Shown here: positions 12,845 to 22,548 of the stretch, one piece after another | Layout: each line of letters begins with the position of its first letter | How positions within the stretch are numbered: position 1 is the first letter of the stretch | NCBI GenBank assembly: GCA_023014365.1 | Contig: JAEBUN010000006.1 | Span: 930,001-994,000 of the forward strand | Direction of reading: 5' to 3' | DNA from: Lepiota brunneoincarnata | Lineage: Eukaryota > Basidiomycota > Agaricomycetes > Agaricales > Agaricaceae | Length of the DNA stretch: 64,000 nucleotides | Position numbers and translations under genes: made by a program | Notes under the pieces: model-generated | What the model saw: the letters and a program-made list of their open reading frames with translations, nothing else | Database searches by the model: none | What the model was told of the DNA's origin: nothing

Positions 12845-14417
12845 CAAGTATGGTGGTGGTTTCTGGGGATGGAGGTTGTCCTGGATAGAAGATGTTGTAT
12901 AAGAGGCATCTGAAGTGAGGACTTTCTATCCTTTCTTCTGGTGGGGTAATTGGGTTTTCTTCAGAAGGAACCTGCATGGTTCTCCTGTAATGTTTGATTT
13001 AGCAATGTCATTGTAGCATTCCTCATAGTAATCGTCATTGGTGAGATCAATGTATTGATGGTGAGTTGTGGGAGTGGTCGAGGGACGGGTTGTTGGATTT
13101 CTGGAATAAGGGGCATGTTGAGTCTTTTGGTTTGGACATTTGGTCCGTTTATGGCATGGTTGGAAAACCACACAATGGGGACATCGATATTTGATGCAGT
13201 TGTAGGAGTAGTGCCCTGGGGCATATTGTTTGCATCCAAGGCATGCAAATTGGGGGCAGTCCATGGCCCAGTGTCTGGTATGTCTGCATTGGATGCAGAC
13301 TGATCTGTTGGTGGTTCGGGGGTTGGTTTGTGTGTGAATGGGGTTGGGGGAGTTCTGAATCGGGATGTTGTTATTGGTGATAGTGTGGGTGGTGTTCTTG
13401 GGGGGGGTGAGAAGTCTGAAGGGATTTCTGACATTGGTGGACTTCTTTCCCTTGCTGGGGACAGTAGCAATGATTGTGGCAGTGGTCGTCATGGTAGTGG
13501 TGGGGATGGTTGTGGTGGGGGGCTGCAAGGTATGTACCTCATCTCGTTTGGGTAAGTTCTTTGATACCTCAGGACATGAGGCTCAATCTTGAGCAGAGAA
13601 GTCGCTCAAGTGATTCTGCCCAGGCATGTTGCATATTGTATGCAGTAGCAAGAGCCTTAGTCTGTTGTATGTGGTGGGTATAGTCATACCAGAGTTGTTG
13701 GTTGTATTCTGAAATTGAAGTGTGTTCCAATTTAGTTGTAAAGGCTCTATCGGTGGCAGCCTTGTGCTGGATCTCCATCAGAAGGGTGATCTTGTAAGGG
13801 GATGGGCATTGTGCCCCCCCTTACACAAGGTACATCTAGGGACTTGTGGTTGGACATCTGGGCTCAGCCTTCTTAGCCGATGCCCAATGCCCTGAGCCCG
13901 GTCTCAGCCTTCAGCCACCCCCATCCCCAAGCCCTGATCCGCAGACGACTTTATCAGTTGTTTGTATATTGTTTGTGTGTGTTATTTCTGGTAGCTATTG
14001 TAGTGTTTAGTTGCCCAGTCTGTGCGCAGACCGCTATGTATATATGTAGCGTGGGTGGCAATTGTAATCACCACCTGAATATCAATTTGGTTCTGGTGCT
14101 CTTTACTCCCCTAACAGATCTGATCCATATGGTCGTACTCCAGCTGTATGGTATCTAAGGGAGGTAGCTGGGGCAGCTGTTGGTTCTGGGGTGGTGTTGG
14201 GGTCGGGGGTCTCATCTCTGAGAGAGGCGTATGTGGCAGCAAAGGTGTGAGAGGGGGTGTTGGGAGACAGGGCTGGAATGGGAGTCGTCTGAAGTGTAGT
14301 ATGTTTGACACTTGCATTGTTGATGATGATAATAGAGAATGATGAGGAAGTTGGGGAGGGTGTTGTTGAGAAAGGAGGAGTGGTTTGGGGGCAAGTGAGG
14401 TTGAGGTTCATAGGCAT
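12845..14417 (-). pseudogene. A1 ORF3, double zinc-knuckle protein, broken
   Basis: Third ORF downstream of pol, read right to left from ATG 14417, which lies just after the integrase stop. It is interrupted by solo LTR E1 (13793-14116). The left part carries the zinc knuckles CIQCRHTRHWAMDC and CKQYAPGHYSYNC and then YIDLTNDD. The reading frame changes near 12970 and the conserved tail (NPITPPEERIESP) continues in another frame, as in A2. It is a close relative of the A2 ORF3 at 33272-34396. Because of the inserted LTR and indels it should not encode a full protein. Confidence 0.75.
13793..14116. repeat. Solo LTR, family E (E1), in A1 ORF3
   Basis: A 324 bp block with ends TGTAAGG and CCTAACA, flanked by a perfect 5-bp duplication GATCT (13788-13792 and 14117-14121). 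The intact A2 copy has one GATCT at the matching place. The second copy, E2, lies at 26168-26488 in the opposite orientation. No internal E sequence occurs in the window. Confidence 0.85.
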
Positions 14418-14419
14418 CT

Positions 14420-14967
14420 TTTAAGTACGTTTGGTGTGGGAGTGGAGTTGTCTTTGGTAGGTTCTGGTAGGTTCCTGTTCTTTCTGGAGAATTCCATGAG
14501 CTTCTTTATACTTGGTTAAGTATTCTTTGGCATTTGTGTGGAGTGTTTCATCGGTGATCCATTTGTTCTCCATGTGGGAGTATCCTTTCCATTTGACATA
14601 GTATTGAAGTTTTCTGCAATATTGGCAGTGATTTAGAATGGCTTCTATTTCATATTCTTCTTCTTCATTGATGATGTCTGGTGGTGGTGGAGTTGGGTAA
14701 GGTCCATATGCTTCTGTTTTGGTATATGGGGTTAGAAGATTTCAGTGGAATACCAGATGTATCTTCCATTTGATTGGAAGTTTTAGTTTGTATGTGAGTG
14801 GCGATAAGACTTCTGAGATAAGGAAAGGTCCTAGTCTTTTTGGGGATATTTTGTTGGAGATGAAGGGGAGTTTGAGGTTCTTGGCTTCTTGCCATACTTT
14901 TTGACGTGTTTTAAGGGGTTTGACAGTTCTTCTGGTTCTTTGTTTCATAATATCAGTGGAGAGTTGA
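14420..14967 (-). pseudogene. pol: A1 integrase C-terminus with chromodomain
   Basis: Minus-strand fragment reading KNLKLPFISNKISPKRLGPF and then KYYVKWKGYS-like chromodomain residues. It is cut at 14967 by B1 and its upstream part resumes at 57294. One in-frame TGA follows the FH of the LVFH segment. It matches the A2 integrase (34399-36015) throughout. The A1 ORF3 start lies immediately after its stop. Confidence 0.85.
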
Positions 14968-15319
14968 TGTTACACTGGTTAGGCATCTGCAAGGCTCAAT
15001 GCAATTAATGACAAGTTAACCATTGAGTAATGCAAGCAAGTCTAAGGCGATGCCAAAGAGCAGGAACAAATATGGTGTATAATAAGACAAAGCTAGGGAT
15101 TACAAGTAATACCTAGGTCTATATATACTACTGGGGCGACTGACATGTGATAAAGGAAAGAATCACATGCGAACGGGCAAGAATCACAAGCCAAAAGAAA
15201 ACTAACTATAGATGGGCGGTGGGATGTGATAAATAAATATAACCAGGTGCTGACTATGGGTGGTGACATGTGATAAGCAAAAATAGATAGACGGGCACAT
15301 AAAAGGGAAAATGGTAACA
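14968..15319 (-). repeat. 3' LTR of B1 (family B)
   Basis: 352 bp with ends TGTTACAC and GGTAACA. The polypurine tract AGAAGGGGGTAA (minus strand, 15320-15331) abuts it. It contains a TATATATA-like box shared with the other B LTRs (28467-28822, 45281-45633, 56986-57293). Confidence 0.9.
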
Positions 15320-15416
15320 TTACCCCCTTCTAATCTTTGAACTCTGTTTTGAAATCAATAAACAGCGGGGTACAGGTGTCAGGGTGCGGGTTGCGGAAGT
15401 AGTCGGCTCTAGTTGT

Positions 15417-16497
15417 AGCCATATCCATTGTAGGCATAATTGTAGTTGTTGTATTGGCCATCACCAATGATATCGTATGTTCATCCAAAGGTGTTGGAAT
15501 AGTGTTGCGCTGTCCTTTCGAGCACAGCATTGCATTGGTTCTGGTGGTAGACAGGGCAGGTTTGCATATAATGCCCTGGTGTGGCGCGGTTGCAGTGATG
15601 ACAGGTGTATCAGGGGCAGCTGTGTGCCCAGTGGCCAATCTGATGGCACTCAACACAGTGATTTCTTCCAACATTGTACAAACAGGTTGTAGCAGCTTGG
15701 GGTGTGACGGTGGGGGTAGTACAATGTCAAGGAGGTCTTTGGGGTAAGGGGTGGGTCTCCTGCTGTTGATGGGCTTCCATTCGTTGGGTGAATTTGTCCA
15801 CTGTTTGTCGTCAAGTTTGGGGTGGTGGTGCTGAGGTGGGGTGTACAACAATAGGTGGGGTAACAGGACTTGGAGGTTGTTCAGGTCGAACTTGTCGGTG
15901 GGTGGAGTGAATGGGGACTCGTCAGGATGGTCTGTTGGTTGGTGTAGGTTGAATTGGACTAGGGATTGTGGGCACAATCTGTATACCAGTTGTGGAGCTG
16001 CAATGCTCGGTGAAGATTCGGCAGAAGGTGGGGTCAGACCATAAGTGGTTGAACGTATTTTGGTTTGCCTCTTTGACTCTTTCAACACTTTGTTCAAGGC
16101 CATGGAGGCAGAGGAGGTTTTTGTGGAGTTGGAAGAAGCCATCACAAACTTCTGTTGATACTGCTGGTGTTGGTGCAATAAGAAGCGAAAAGATGAGGGT
16201 AGAGGCACTGTTGACTTTGTTAATATAGTTGCTAATGGTAGTGACAAGCAGGGGAGCAGGGATGGTGGTTGGTGTTTCAGCGATGGGTGCAACGGGACTG
16301 GGGGGAGTGGTCTGTTGTGGTATGTGGCGTAGGGGTGGTATGTCTTCAGTGGTGTTAAGGGCGCTCTCGATGAGGAATTGGTAGAGGATGCAGTTGGAGT
16401 TGGGTTGCATGGACGAGAACCTGGTTGTTCCATCTAGTGTAGGTGGGGTAGAAATAAGAGTGGATTCAGATGGGAGCAATTGGACGGAGGAAGGCAT
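15417..16497 (-). pseudogene. B1 ORF3, double zinc-knuckle protein
   Basis: Starts with MPSSVQLLPSEST at 16497, a few bases after the integrase stop, and ends with NYNYAYNGYGYN at 15417, just before the polypurine tract. About 360 codons in one frame are interrupted by several TGA codons where CGA (Arg) is expected. The zinc knuckles are CVECHQIGHWAHSC (CX2CX4HX4C) and CHHCNRATPGHYMQTC (CX2CX6HX4C). One TGA between them corresponds to CAA in B2, as expected if the ancestor was CGA and each strand mutated separately. The N-terminal half has a conserved helical-looking block (FFQLHKNLLCLHGLEQ). The alternative open frame 15330-16433 looks like an overlap artefact. Confidence 0.75.
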
Positions 16498-16503
16498 TGT
16501 GCT

Positions 16504-16824
16504 GGTAAATGAGGTGGTGTGATTTATTTACAGTAGGGATGGCAGCAAAAACGATGTGGTTTCTTTGTGGCTTTAAGAGAATGAATAACAGGCATGTTTT
16601 CATCGTTTCGGTTGAGTCCTTTGAGTTGTTTGTACTCCATTAGGAATGCTACTGCGTCTTCTTCATCATGTGTTTTAGGGATAATTTTTCCATCCACAGG
16701 TTCAGGTCTGATTTCATCAGGTACTGATTTAAAGTGGGACTTGGGTTCCCAAGTATTTTCAGATTTGGGCCATCCAAGCCATTTGACTAGGTATTCAAGG
16801 CGGTTTTGTCATTTTTGGTGGTTT
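16504..16824 (-). pseudogene. pol: B1 integrase chromodomain, downstream part
   Basis: Minus-strand fragment matching YLVKWLGWPKSENTWEPKS and the C-terminal tail of the B2 integrase (43800-44094). It is cut at 16824 by element C within the chromodomain and resumes at 24654-24705. The stop lies a few bases before the ORF3 ATG. Confidence 0.8.
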
Positions 16825-17485
16825 TGTTAGAGCCGGTGCGGGTCGGGACCGAAGCGGAGGGTCGGGGTGGTATCCTTGGTATAAGGTAACTGGGGGACAG
16901 GGCGAAGTCAGTACGTAGACTTCGGGACCGAGGCGGAGTACGTCGGGCGGGGGGTTGGACTTGCGGCCTCAGCTTATGTGCTGTGCCCTCCTACTGTCCT
17001 AGTCCGTATTTCAGGAAGTCGGAGCCGAAGCGGAGCGAGGCAGAAGATAGGAGAGGATATGGAACAGGGAGCTGGTCCGCTGCTCGATTCGATTATCAGA
17101 CTGAGGAGTACAAGCCAAGTACCTACGGTATATATACTACTGGCCTTACGAACTATGACTCGTACTGACTACGTGCGGAGCGAAGCGGAGACCGATCCAG
17201 TTACAAACGGATTACGAACGGATTACGAATGGAATGGAAACGGGTACAGGTATGGAGACTAATAACGTATCTTGACTACGGACGGGAAATGGAGACGGGG
17301 GTATGAGACACCGAGGGTCAGGTGACCACGGCACGTGTGGAGGTGGTCGTGTGATCGGGGCAGTGGGTTGCGGTCGGAGCAGGTCGGGGCCGAGTCGGAG
17401 GGCAGAGGGTTGTTGTGTGGAACACACGTGGAGTCGAGAAGCCGAAGTTTAAATGATTAGACTCTGAGTTGGCATGGATATGACA
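16825..17485 (-). repeat. 3' LTR of C (family C)
   Basis: 661 bp from TGTTAGAGCC to GATATGACA. It is identical to the 5' LTR except near 16888 (aactg versus aaccg) and near 17195 (gatcc versus gatct). GGTATATATAC in the middle is a TATA-like sequence on both strands. Confidence 0.96.
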
Positions 17486-17500
17486 GTGCCCCCCCTTTAG
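17486..17500 (-). promoter_or_regulatory. Polypurine tract of C
   Basis: On the minus strand CTAAAGGGGGGGCAC directly abuts the 3' LTR start TGTCATATCC. Such tracts prime plus-strand cDNA in LTR elements. Confidence 0.85.
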
Positions 17501-17560
17501 GGCCGAGCCTCGAGGCCCAAGGCGATCTAGGCCGGGGCCCATCGGAAAGTTCCGGCAGGG

Positions 17561-17568
17561 TATAAAAA
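17561..17568 (+). promoter_or_regulatory. TATA box of the opposite-strand gene in C
   Basis: TATAAAAA lies 56 bp before the ATG at 17617 on the plus strand, inside the internal region of C and outside its LTR. The spacing fits a TATA box with a leader of roughly 25-30 nt. It suggests that the accessory gene has its own promoter. Confidence 0.65.
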
Positions 17569-17616
17569 CGGTGAACTGGTTCGATTCCAAAAAACACAAC
17601 TTGACCTCTTACTCCC

Positions 17617-18669
17617 ATGAGCAGACAACCCTCCCGACAACCGACCGCCGCGGAGCGCAAGGCGCAATTGTTGAGGGAGAAGGCGGAGCGAGAGGAGCGA
17701 GAGCGGCTGGAAATCGAGAGGCTGGAGGAGGAGGAGCAACGAGAGGAGGAGGAGCGGCAGCGGATGATAGCGCTGCGCCAGCGACAAGCGGAGGAGCGGG
17801 CGAGAGAGCGTATGGCGGAAGATATCAGGCGGCAACAAGATGAGGCTGCCGAGGCAGAGCGTCGGGCGATTTGGGCCCGACTCGTCGCAACGACTACGGG
17901 GGCCTCGTCGAGCCGTCCATCGGAAGAACCGATGCAGATAGATACGGAGGAGTCGGATTCCGAATACACGGATAGGGACGAGGCGAGAGATGAGGAGGAG
18001 GAGGAGGAGGAGGCCTCCGGGGATTCAGGGGATAAGGGTAAGGGGAAGGCAAAGGCGAGGGCGGCCCCGCGACGGGGCCATGCGAACGTATTCGGGGGCG
18101 AGAATCCCTGCTGGAGGTGCCAGCGAGACGGGGTCCCATGTGAGGTGGCCGGCGGGTAAGTCATTTTGGAGGATTTCCGGACTACATACTGATAGTTTCT
18201 TAGTAACACCAGGAGTTGCCGTCGGTGCAGCAAAATGAAAAAACGGTGCGGGGGTCAAGAGGAGACGGAGCCGAGTGGGGCCGGTGGTTTGTCGGGCCAG
18301 CAATTCGAAGGTGAGTAAGGAATCCTGTATTATGATGGATGCCAATTGATGGACCTTGTAGAGTTGAAACGGCTCATCGAAGAAAGGCACCAGGAGACCG
18401 TCAAGAAAATCTACACCCTGGAGGTGCGAATTGAGCGGTCCATCGCTCGGTTGGGGGAAAAGGTCGACAAGATGGGGTCGCTTGCTGGCCGCTACGAGCA
18501 ACTACGGCGTTGGGAGGCTCAGGTGGACGGAAATTGGTCGAGTGGAAATTTTTCGGAGACGGAGGGTTCGGAGGGGAGTGTCGGGCCCGCTTCGGAGGAG
18601 GAGGTGCAGGATTTGATGGAAGAAGTGAATGGGTCGCCCGGGCTCTCTGGAGACGACACCGATAGGTAG
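17617..18669 (+). CDS. Spliced opposite-strand accessory gene of C, coiled coil plus Zn2Cys6-like cluster
   Basis: Three exons (17617-18155, 18204-18310, 18362-18669) with GT-AG introns of 48 and 51 bp join in frame to 317 residues. Residues about 12-90 are a highly charged Arg/Glu coiled coil (KAEREERERLEIERLEEEE). An acidic, low-complexity linker follows. Exon 1 then gives CWRCQRDGVPC and exon 2 gives CRRCSKMKKRC. The pattern C-X2-C-X6-C-X9-C-X2-C-X6-C matches the Zn(II)2Cys6 binuclear cluster spacing. Exon 3 has a second helical region (LIEERHQETVKKIYTLEVRI) and an acidic tail. The gene runs opposite to gag-pol and converges with the pol stop, 69 bp away. DNA or chromatin binding is an inference from the cluster. 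The spliced structure would be lost if it travelled through a sense-processed RNA, but it is safe in the antisense orientation. Confidence 0.8.
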
Positions 18670-18738
18670 TTGTACGGGGTTGTTTTTTGGGTTTGTTTAA
18701 TACATGGTTGTTTCTTGGTGTGATGTGTGGTCAGTAAC

Positions 18739-21700
18739 TCAAAGTGAGTGAAGAGGACCAGGCTTTGCAGGGTAAGAGGAATGAAAAGCCTCTACGAGAT
18801 CTATAGCATGTTCAAGCTCGGTGGCTGGCAACCACGAGGACTCTTCTTCAGTGTCTTCGTAACCTAACCAGATGACTTTATAGAGGAGCTTGCACGCGCG
18901 GCGCCGATCGATCTTAGAGTCGACGATGCAGGCAATCTCGTATTCTGGTTCACCGTCAATGGAAACCGGCGCGGGCGGCGGATCCGATCGGGCGGGTATG
19001 GTGTTAGGTGTGGCTGGTTCGAGCATGGAAACATGGAAGACTGGGTGTACTCCACGCATGGAGTCGGGAAGTCGGAGGGTGAAGGAGTGGGTACCTGCTT
19101 GGGCGATGATCTCATAGGGTCCAAGGAACTTTTCGGAGAGCTTTTTGGAGGGACGGGTGGTGCGGAAGAACTGGGCTTTAACGAACACCTTTTGCCCAAC
19201 CTTGAAGTCCGGGGCCGGGAGTCGGCGGGCGTCGGCGGAGGTCTGGTATCGTTGCTGGGCTAACGCTATTTCCGACTTCAAGGTGGTATGTAGGTCGTCG
19301 AGATCAACCGCAAAATGGCGGGCCCGAGCGGAGGCGAGATCGCGTTCAGGATGAACTGTGATGTTCGGATGGTATCCTTTATTAGCGAAGAACGGGGAGA
19401 TACCGGTGGTGGCACTAGGGGCGTTGTTGTAAGCAAACTCAGCTAGTGGTAGTAATTCGGACCAATTGTCCTGTTGGTAGTTACAGTAGACCCGGAGGTA
19501 TTGTTCCAGGGTCTGGTTGGTGCGTTCCGTCTGTCCGTCGCCTTCTGGGTGATAGCCCGAAGTGAAGTGTAGTTTCATGTCGAGGGCTTGTCCCAATGAG
19601 CGGAAGAAGTGAGAGACGAATTTGGAGCCGCGGTCGGAGGTAACATGTTCGGGTACGCCGTGCTTGGAGAAGACGTGGAGGACGAATAGGCGGGCGAGGT
19701 CGGAGGAAGTGACGGTATCGTAGGTGGGGATGAATAGGGATTGTTTGGTGAGTCTGTCGACTACCACTAGGATGGCATCGTAGCCGGAGGAGGCGGGGAG
19801 TTTCTCGATGAAGTCCATGGAGATTGAATTCCAAGGGCGTTCAGGGATGGGGAGTTGCTTGAGGAGACCGTAGGGGCGGTGGCGCTGGGGTTTAGACCTC
19901 ATACAGGTGACACAAGACTTACAGAAATCTTTGACGAAGGTGCGGACACTAGGCCAGGTGTATTCGCGCCGGATGAGTTCCAGCGTTTTATTCTGACCGA
20001 AGTGGCCAGCTAGGACATGGTCATGCTTGTACTGGAGGACCCGAAGTCGGAGATTGTCGGCGTCAGGGACGTAGATTCTGTCGTCTAGTAGGAGGAAACC
20101 TTTATCGTTGACTGACCAACGGCCTTCTGGGCTGGCAAGGTGGGCGGAGGCGGTCGGATCCGCTGGTAGAGCGGCGAGGATATCGCGGTGTAGTTGGTCG
20201 AGATCCATGACTACAGCAGCGCGAAGGGAAGGGGCGTAAAGAGTGGTGGCGCGGACGGAGGCCGCGAGCTGCTCGTGGGTGAATACGGGTCGGAAATTGT
20301 GCGGGTTGACTGATGCATAGTCGCTATTCCCCCCTTTAGGGTAGACGTCCCATCGTCTAGTTAGGGCGTCAGGCTTGGTGCCGAGGCGGCCGGGTCGGAA
20401 CCGGATGACGAGGTGGAATTGGGACAGGAACTCGGACCAACGAGCTTGGCGGCGAGTAAGGATTTTGGTGGTGCAGAAGTATTCGAGGTTTTTGTGGTCG
20501 GTGACTACATCAATAGTAAGAGGGGCACCCTCAAGATAGTGCCGCCAGATACGAAAAGCCTCGAATATCGCCAGGAGTTCCTTGTCGTGGGTGTCATAAT
20601 TAAGTTCGGCCGTGTTAAAGGTGCGGGAATGGAATGCAACAGGGTGAACCTCACCGTCATCGGTGATGATAGAGAGGATAGCCGCAAGGGCGTAGTCGGA
20701 GGCGTCGGTCTCGACAATGATCTGAGCGTCGGGGGCCCAAGGAGTGAGGACGGGGGCGGATATGAATGCTTCTTTCAAGGAACTGAAGGCTTCGCGGCAT
20801 TTGTCGGTGAAATTCCATTTCACGTCTTTGCGGGTGAGGCGAGTGAGCGGAACGACGATGTCGGAGTAACCGTGAATGAAGCGACGGTAAAAATTGGCGA
20901 AACCTAAGAAGGACTGGATGTCCTTGACTTTCTTGGGTTCCGGCCACTCCTGGATGGTCTTGACCTTAGATTGGTCCATTCGGAGACCGTCGGGGGAAAG
21001 AATGTAGCCGAGATATTCCACTGTGTCAGAGTGGAACTGGCATTTGTCGGGGCGGGCGTATAGGCCGTGTTGTCGGAGCCGCTTAAGGACCTCCTTGACT
21101 TGGTCACGATGGATACTGTGATTGTCGGAGTATATCAGAATGTCGTCAAGGTAGATAGTAACGCAGACGTCGAGCATGTCCTTGAATATATCGTTCATGA
21201 ACCGCTGGAAGGTGGCGGGGGCGTTGGTGAGGCCGAAAGGCATGACCATCCATTCGAAGGAGCCGTAGCGGGTCCGAAAGGCGGTCTTCCATTCGTCGCC
21301 GTCAGCAACGCGGACAAGATGGTAGGCGTGGCGGAGGTCGATCTTGGTATATACGCGAGCTTTGCGAGGGGAGTCTAAGAGGTCGGAGATGAGCGGAAGG
21401 GGATAGCGGTCCTTCTTGGTAATACGGTTGAGACCTCTAAAATCAACGCATAAGCGGAGGGAGCCGTCCTTTTTCTTGACGAAGAGGACCGGGGCTCCAT
21501 GAGGGGAAGTGGAGGGACGGATGAAACCAATAGATAAATGTTCGTCAATAAAATCACGTAGAGCTCCAAGCTCTGATTGTGAAAGGGAGTAAATGGTACC
21601 GACCGGAGGCTGACCGCCGTCCTCTAGGTTAATCTGGAGGTCGTAAGGGCGGTGTGGAGCGAGTGTGTCAGCACGCGATTTACTGAAAACATCAGCGAAC

Positions 21701-22548
21701 TTGTGGTATTCCTCGGGGATGGACGAGAGGTCAGCCGGGTCATCGGAGACAGAAGAAGACGCGGCCGACGCGGAGGCGGCGGAGAGGTTAATTCGGAATT
21801 GTTGGGAGCCAGGGAGCTTGGCAGCGCGGATAAAGGCAGGAGCGTTTATCAAGGAGATATGCGGTTTCGCAATGGGGACAGGTTGGGACGAGGTCCCGGA
21901 CAGGGGTGGTGAACCTAGGTCAGGAGTGTCAGGGGTGGCCGTAAGCGGGGCCGATGCGGGTGCGACGCAGGTAGAGACGGAAGCAGGATTCTCGAGTAGG
22001 GATGGCCGGAAAGTAATACTGCCCAAAGCCCAGTCAATCAACGGATTGTAGCGGGTGAGCCAGTTGTGTCCTAAGACCACAGAACAGGAAGAGTCGAGCC
22101 GGGTGACATAAGTGTCCAAAATGATAGATTCACCGGAGGGGAAAGATACAGGCAGTTGCGCAAGCTCCGTAATGTAGGCATTTGAGGTCCCATCAAATAA
22201 CCGAAGTTCAATAGCCGGGATGGACGAGGTTGGAATACTATGAGAACGAACAAAAGATGAGTCCACAAAACAGTGAGTAGAACCACTATCAACAAGAGCT
22301 TTGAAAGGAGAAAGAGAAGAGAAGTCAGAACTAACTACATTGTCCGTTGTAGAAAGCGGGTCCGAAGCGGAGAGTACAGGAGCGGAAACAGAGGGTAACA
22401 AAGTAACTAAAGGAGAAGTTAATGTAATATGAAGAGAGTTTGGATCGGAAAGAGCGGACGCATTGAGACGGAAACTCTCTGGAGCACAGCAGAGTTCAAT
22501 GCGATCCTCAGTCTGTGCAGAGGCCTGAGGACCGCCGACTATTTTTCC
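18739..22548 (-). CDS. pol: C Pol polyprotein: protease, RT, RNase H, integrase, chromodomain
   Basis: The frame is open from the gag stop (about 22548) to 18739, roughly 1268 residues, and lies in -1 relative to gag. An internal ATG at 22401 would give 1220 residues. Domains in order: protease ALVDSGSTHCFVD (active Asp in DSG); reverse transcriptase with the catalytic YLDDILIYSD box; RNase H VETDASDYALAA; integrase zinc-binding region HDHVLAGHFGQN to CKSCVTCMRSK; integrase core with SMDFIEKL, TSDRGSKF and EGDGQTERTNQ supplying the DDE triad; and a C-terminal chromodomain ending around LLYKVIWLGYEDTEEESSWL. All catalytic residues I checked are present. Chromodomains of this group direct integration into marked chromatin. 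Confidence 0.96.
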   Translation of the reverse strand, partial: GKIVGGPQASAQTEDRIELCCAPESFRLNASALSDPNSLHITLTSPLVTLLPSVSAPVLSASDPLSTTDNVVSSDFSSLSPFKALVDSGSTHCFVDSSFVRSHSIPTSSIPAIELRLFDGTSNAYITELAQLPVSFPSGESIILDTYVTRLDSSCSVVLGHNWLTRYNPLIDWALGSITFRPSLLENPASVSTCVAPASAPLTATPDTPDLGSPPLSGTSSQPVPIAKPHISLINAPAFIRAAKLPGSQQFRINLSAASASAASSSVSDDPADLSSIPEEYHKFADVFSKSRADTLAPHRPYDLQINLEDGGQPPVGTIYSLSQSELGALRDFIDEHLSIGFIRPSTSPHGAPVLFVKKKDGSLRLCVDFRGLNRITKKDRYPLPLISDLLDSPRKARVYTKIDLRHAYHLVRVADGDEWKTAFRTRYGSFEWMVMPFGLTNAPATFQRFMNDIFKDMLDVCVTIYLDDILIYSDNHSIHRDQVKEVLKRLRQHGLYARPDKCQFHSDTVEYLGYILSPDGLRMDQSKVKTIQEWPEPKKVKDIQSFLGFANFYRRFIHGYSDIVVPLTRLTRKDVKWNFTDKCREAFSSLKEAFISAPVLTPWAPDAQIIVETDASDYALAAILSIITDDGEVHPVAFHSRTFNTAELNYDTHDKELLAIFEAFRIWRHYLEGAPLTIDVVTDHKNLEYFCTTKILTRRQARWSEFLSQFHLVIRFRPGRLGTKPDALTRRWDVYPKGGNSDYASVNPHNFRPVFTHEQLAASVRATTLYAPSLRAAVVMDLDQLHRDILAALPADPTASAHLASPEGRWSVNDKGFLLLDDRIYVPDADNLRLRVLQYKHDHVLAGHFGQNKTLELIRREYTWPSVRTFVKDFCKSCVTCMRSKPQRHRPYGLLKQLPIPERPWNSISMDFIEKLPASSGYDAILVVVDRLTKQSLFIPTYDTVTSSDLARLFVLHVFSKHGVPEHVTSDRGSKFVSHFFRSLGQALDMKLHFTSGYHPEGDGQTERTNQTLEQYLRVYCNYQQDNWSELLPLAEFAYNNAPSATTGISPFFANKGYHPNITVHPERDLASARARHFAVDLDDLHTTLKSEIALAQQRYQTSADARRLPAPDFKVGQKVFVKAQFFRTTRPSKKLSEKFLGPYEIIAQAGTHSFTLRLPDSMRGVHPVFHVSMLEPATPNTIPARSDPPPAPVSIDGEPEYEIACIVDSKIDRRRACKLLYKVIWLGYEDTEEESSWLPATELEHAIDLVEAFHSSYPAKPGPLHSL
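22539..22548 (-). promoter_or_regulatory. Probable -1 frameshift site, gag to pol of C
   Basis: The gag end reads TCG GAA AAA TAG. A run G GAA AAA sits directly before the stop, and the -1 frame is open through it into pol. It is less canonical than the sites in A, B and D. Confidence 0.55.

Noticed and set aside
15330..16433. 367-codon open frame overlapping B1 ORF3
   Set aside because: The zinc knuckles, start context and B2 conservation are in the other frame. The long open frame follows from codon bias and the Pro-rich composition.
17457..18233. Minus-strand 258-codon Ser-rich ORF
   Set aside because: It is the complement of the Glu/Arg-rich coiled-coil exon of the opposite-strand gene in C, and its composition (poly-Ser) is what such a complement gives.
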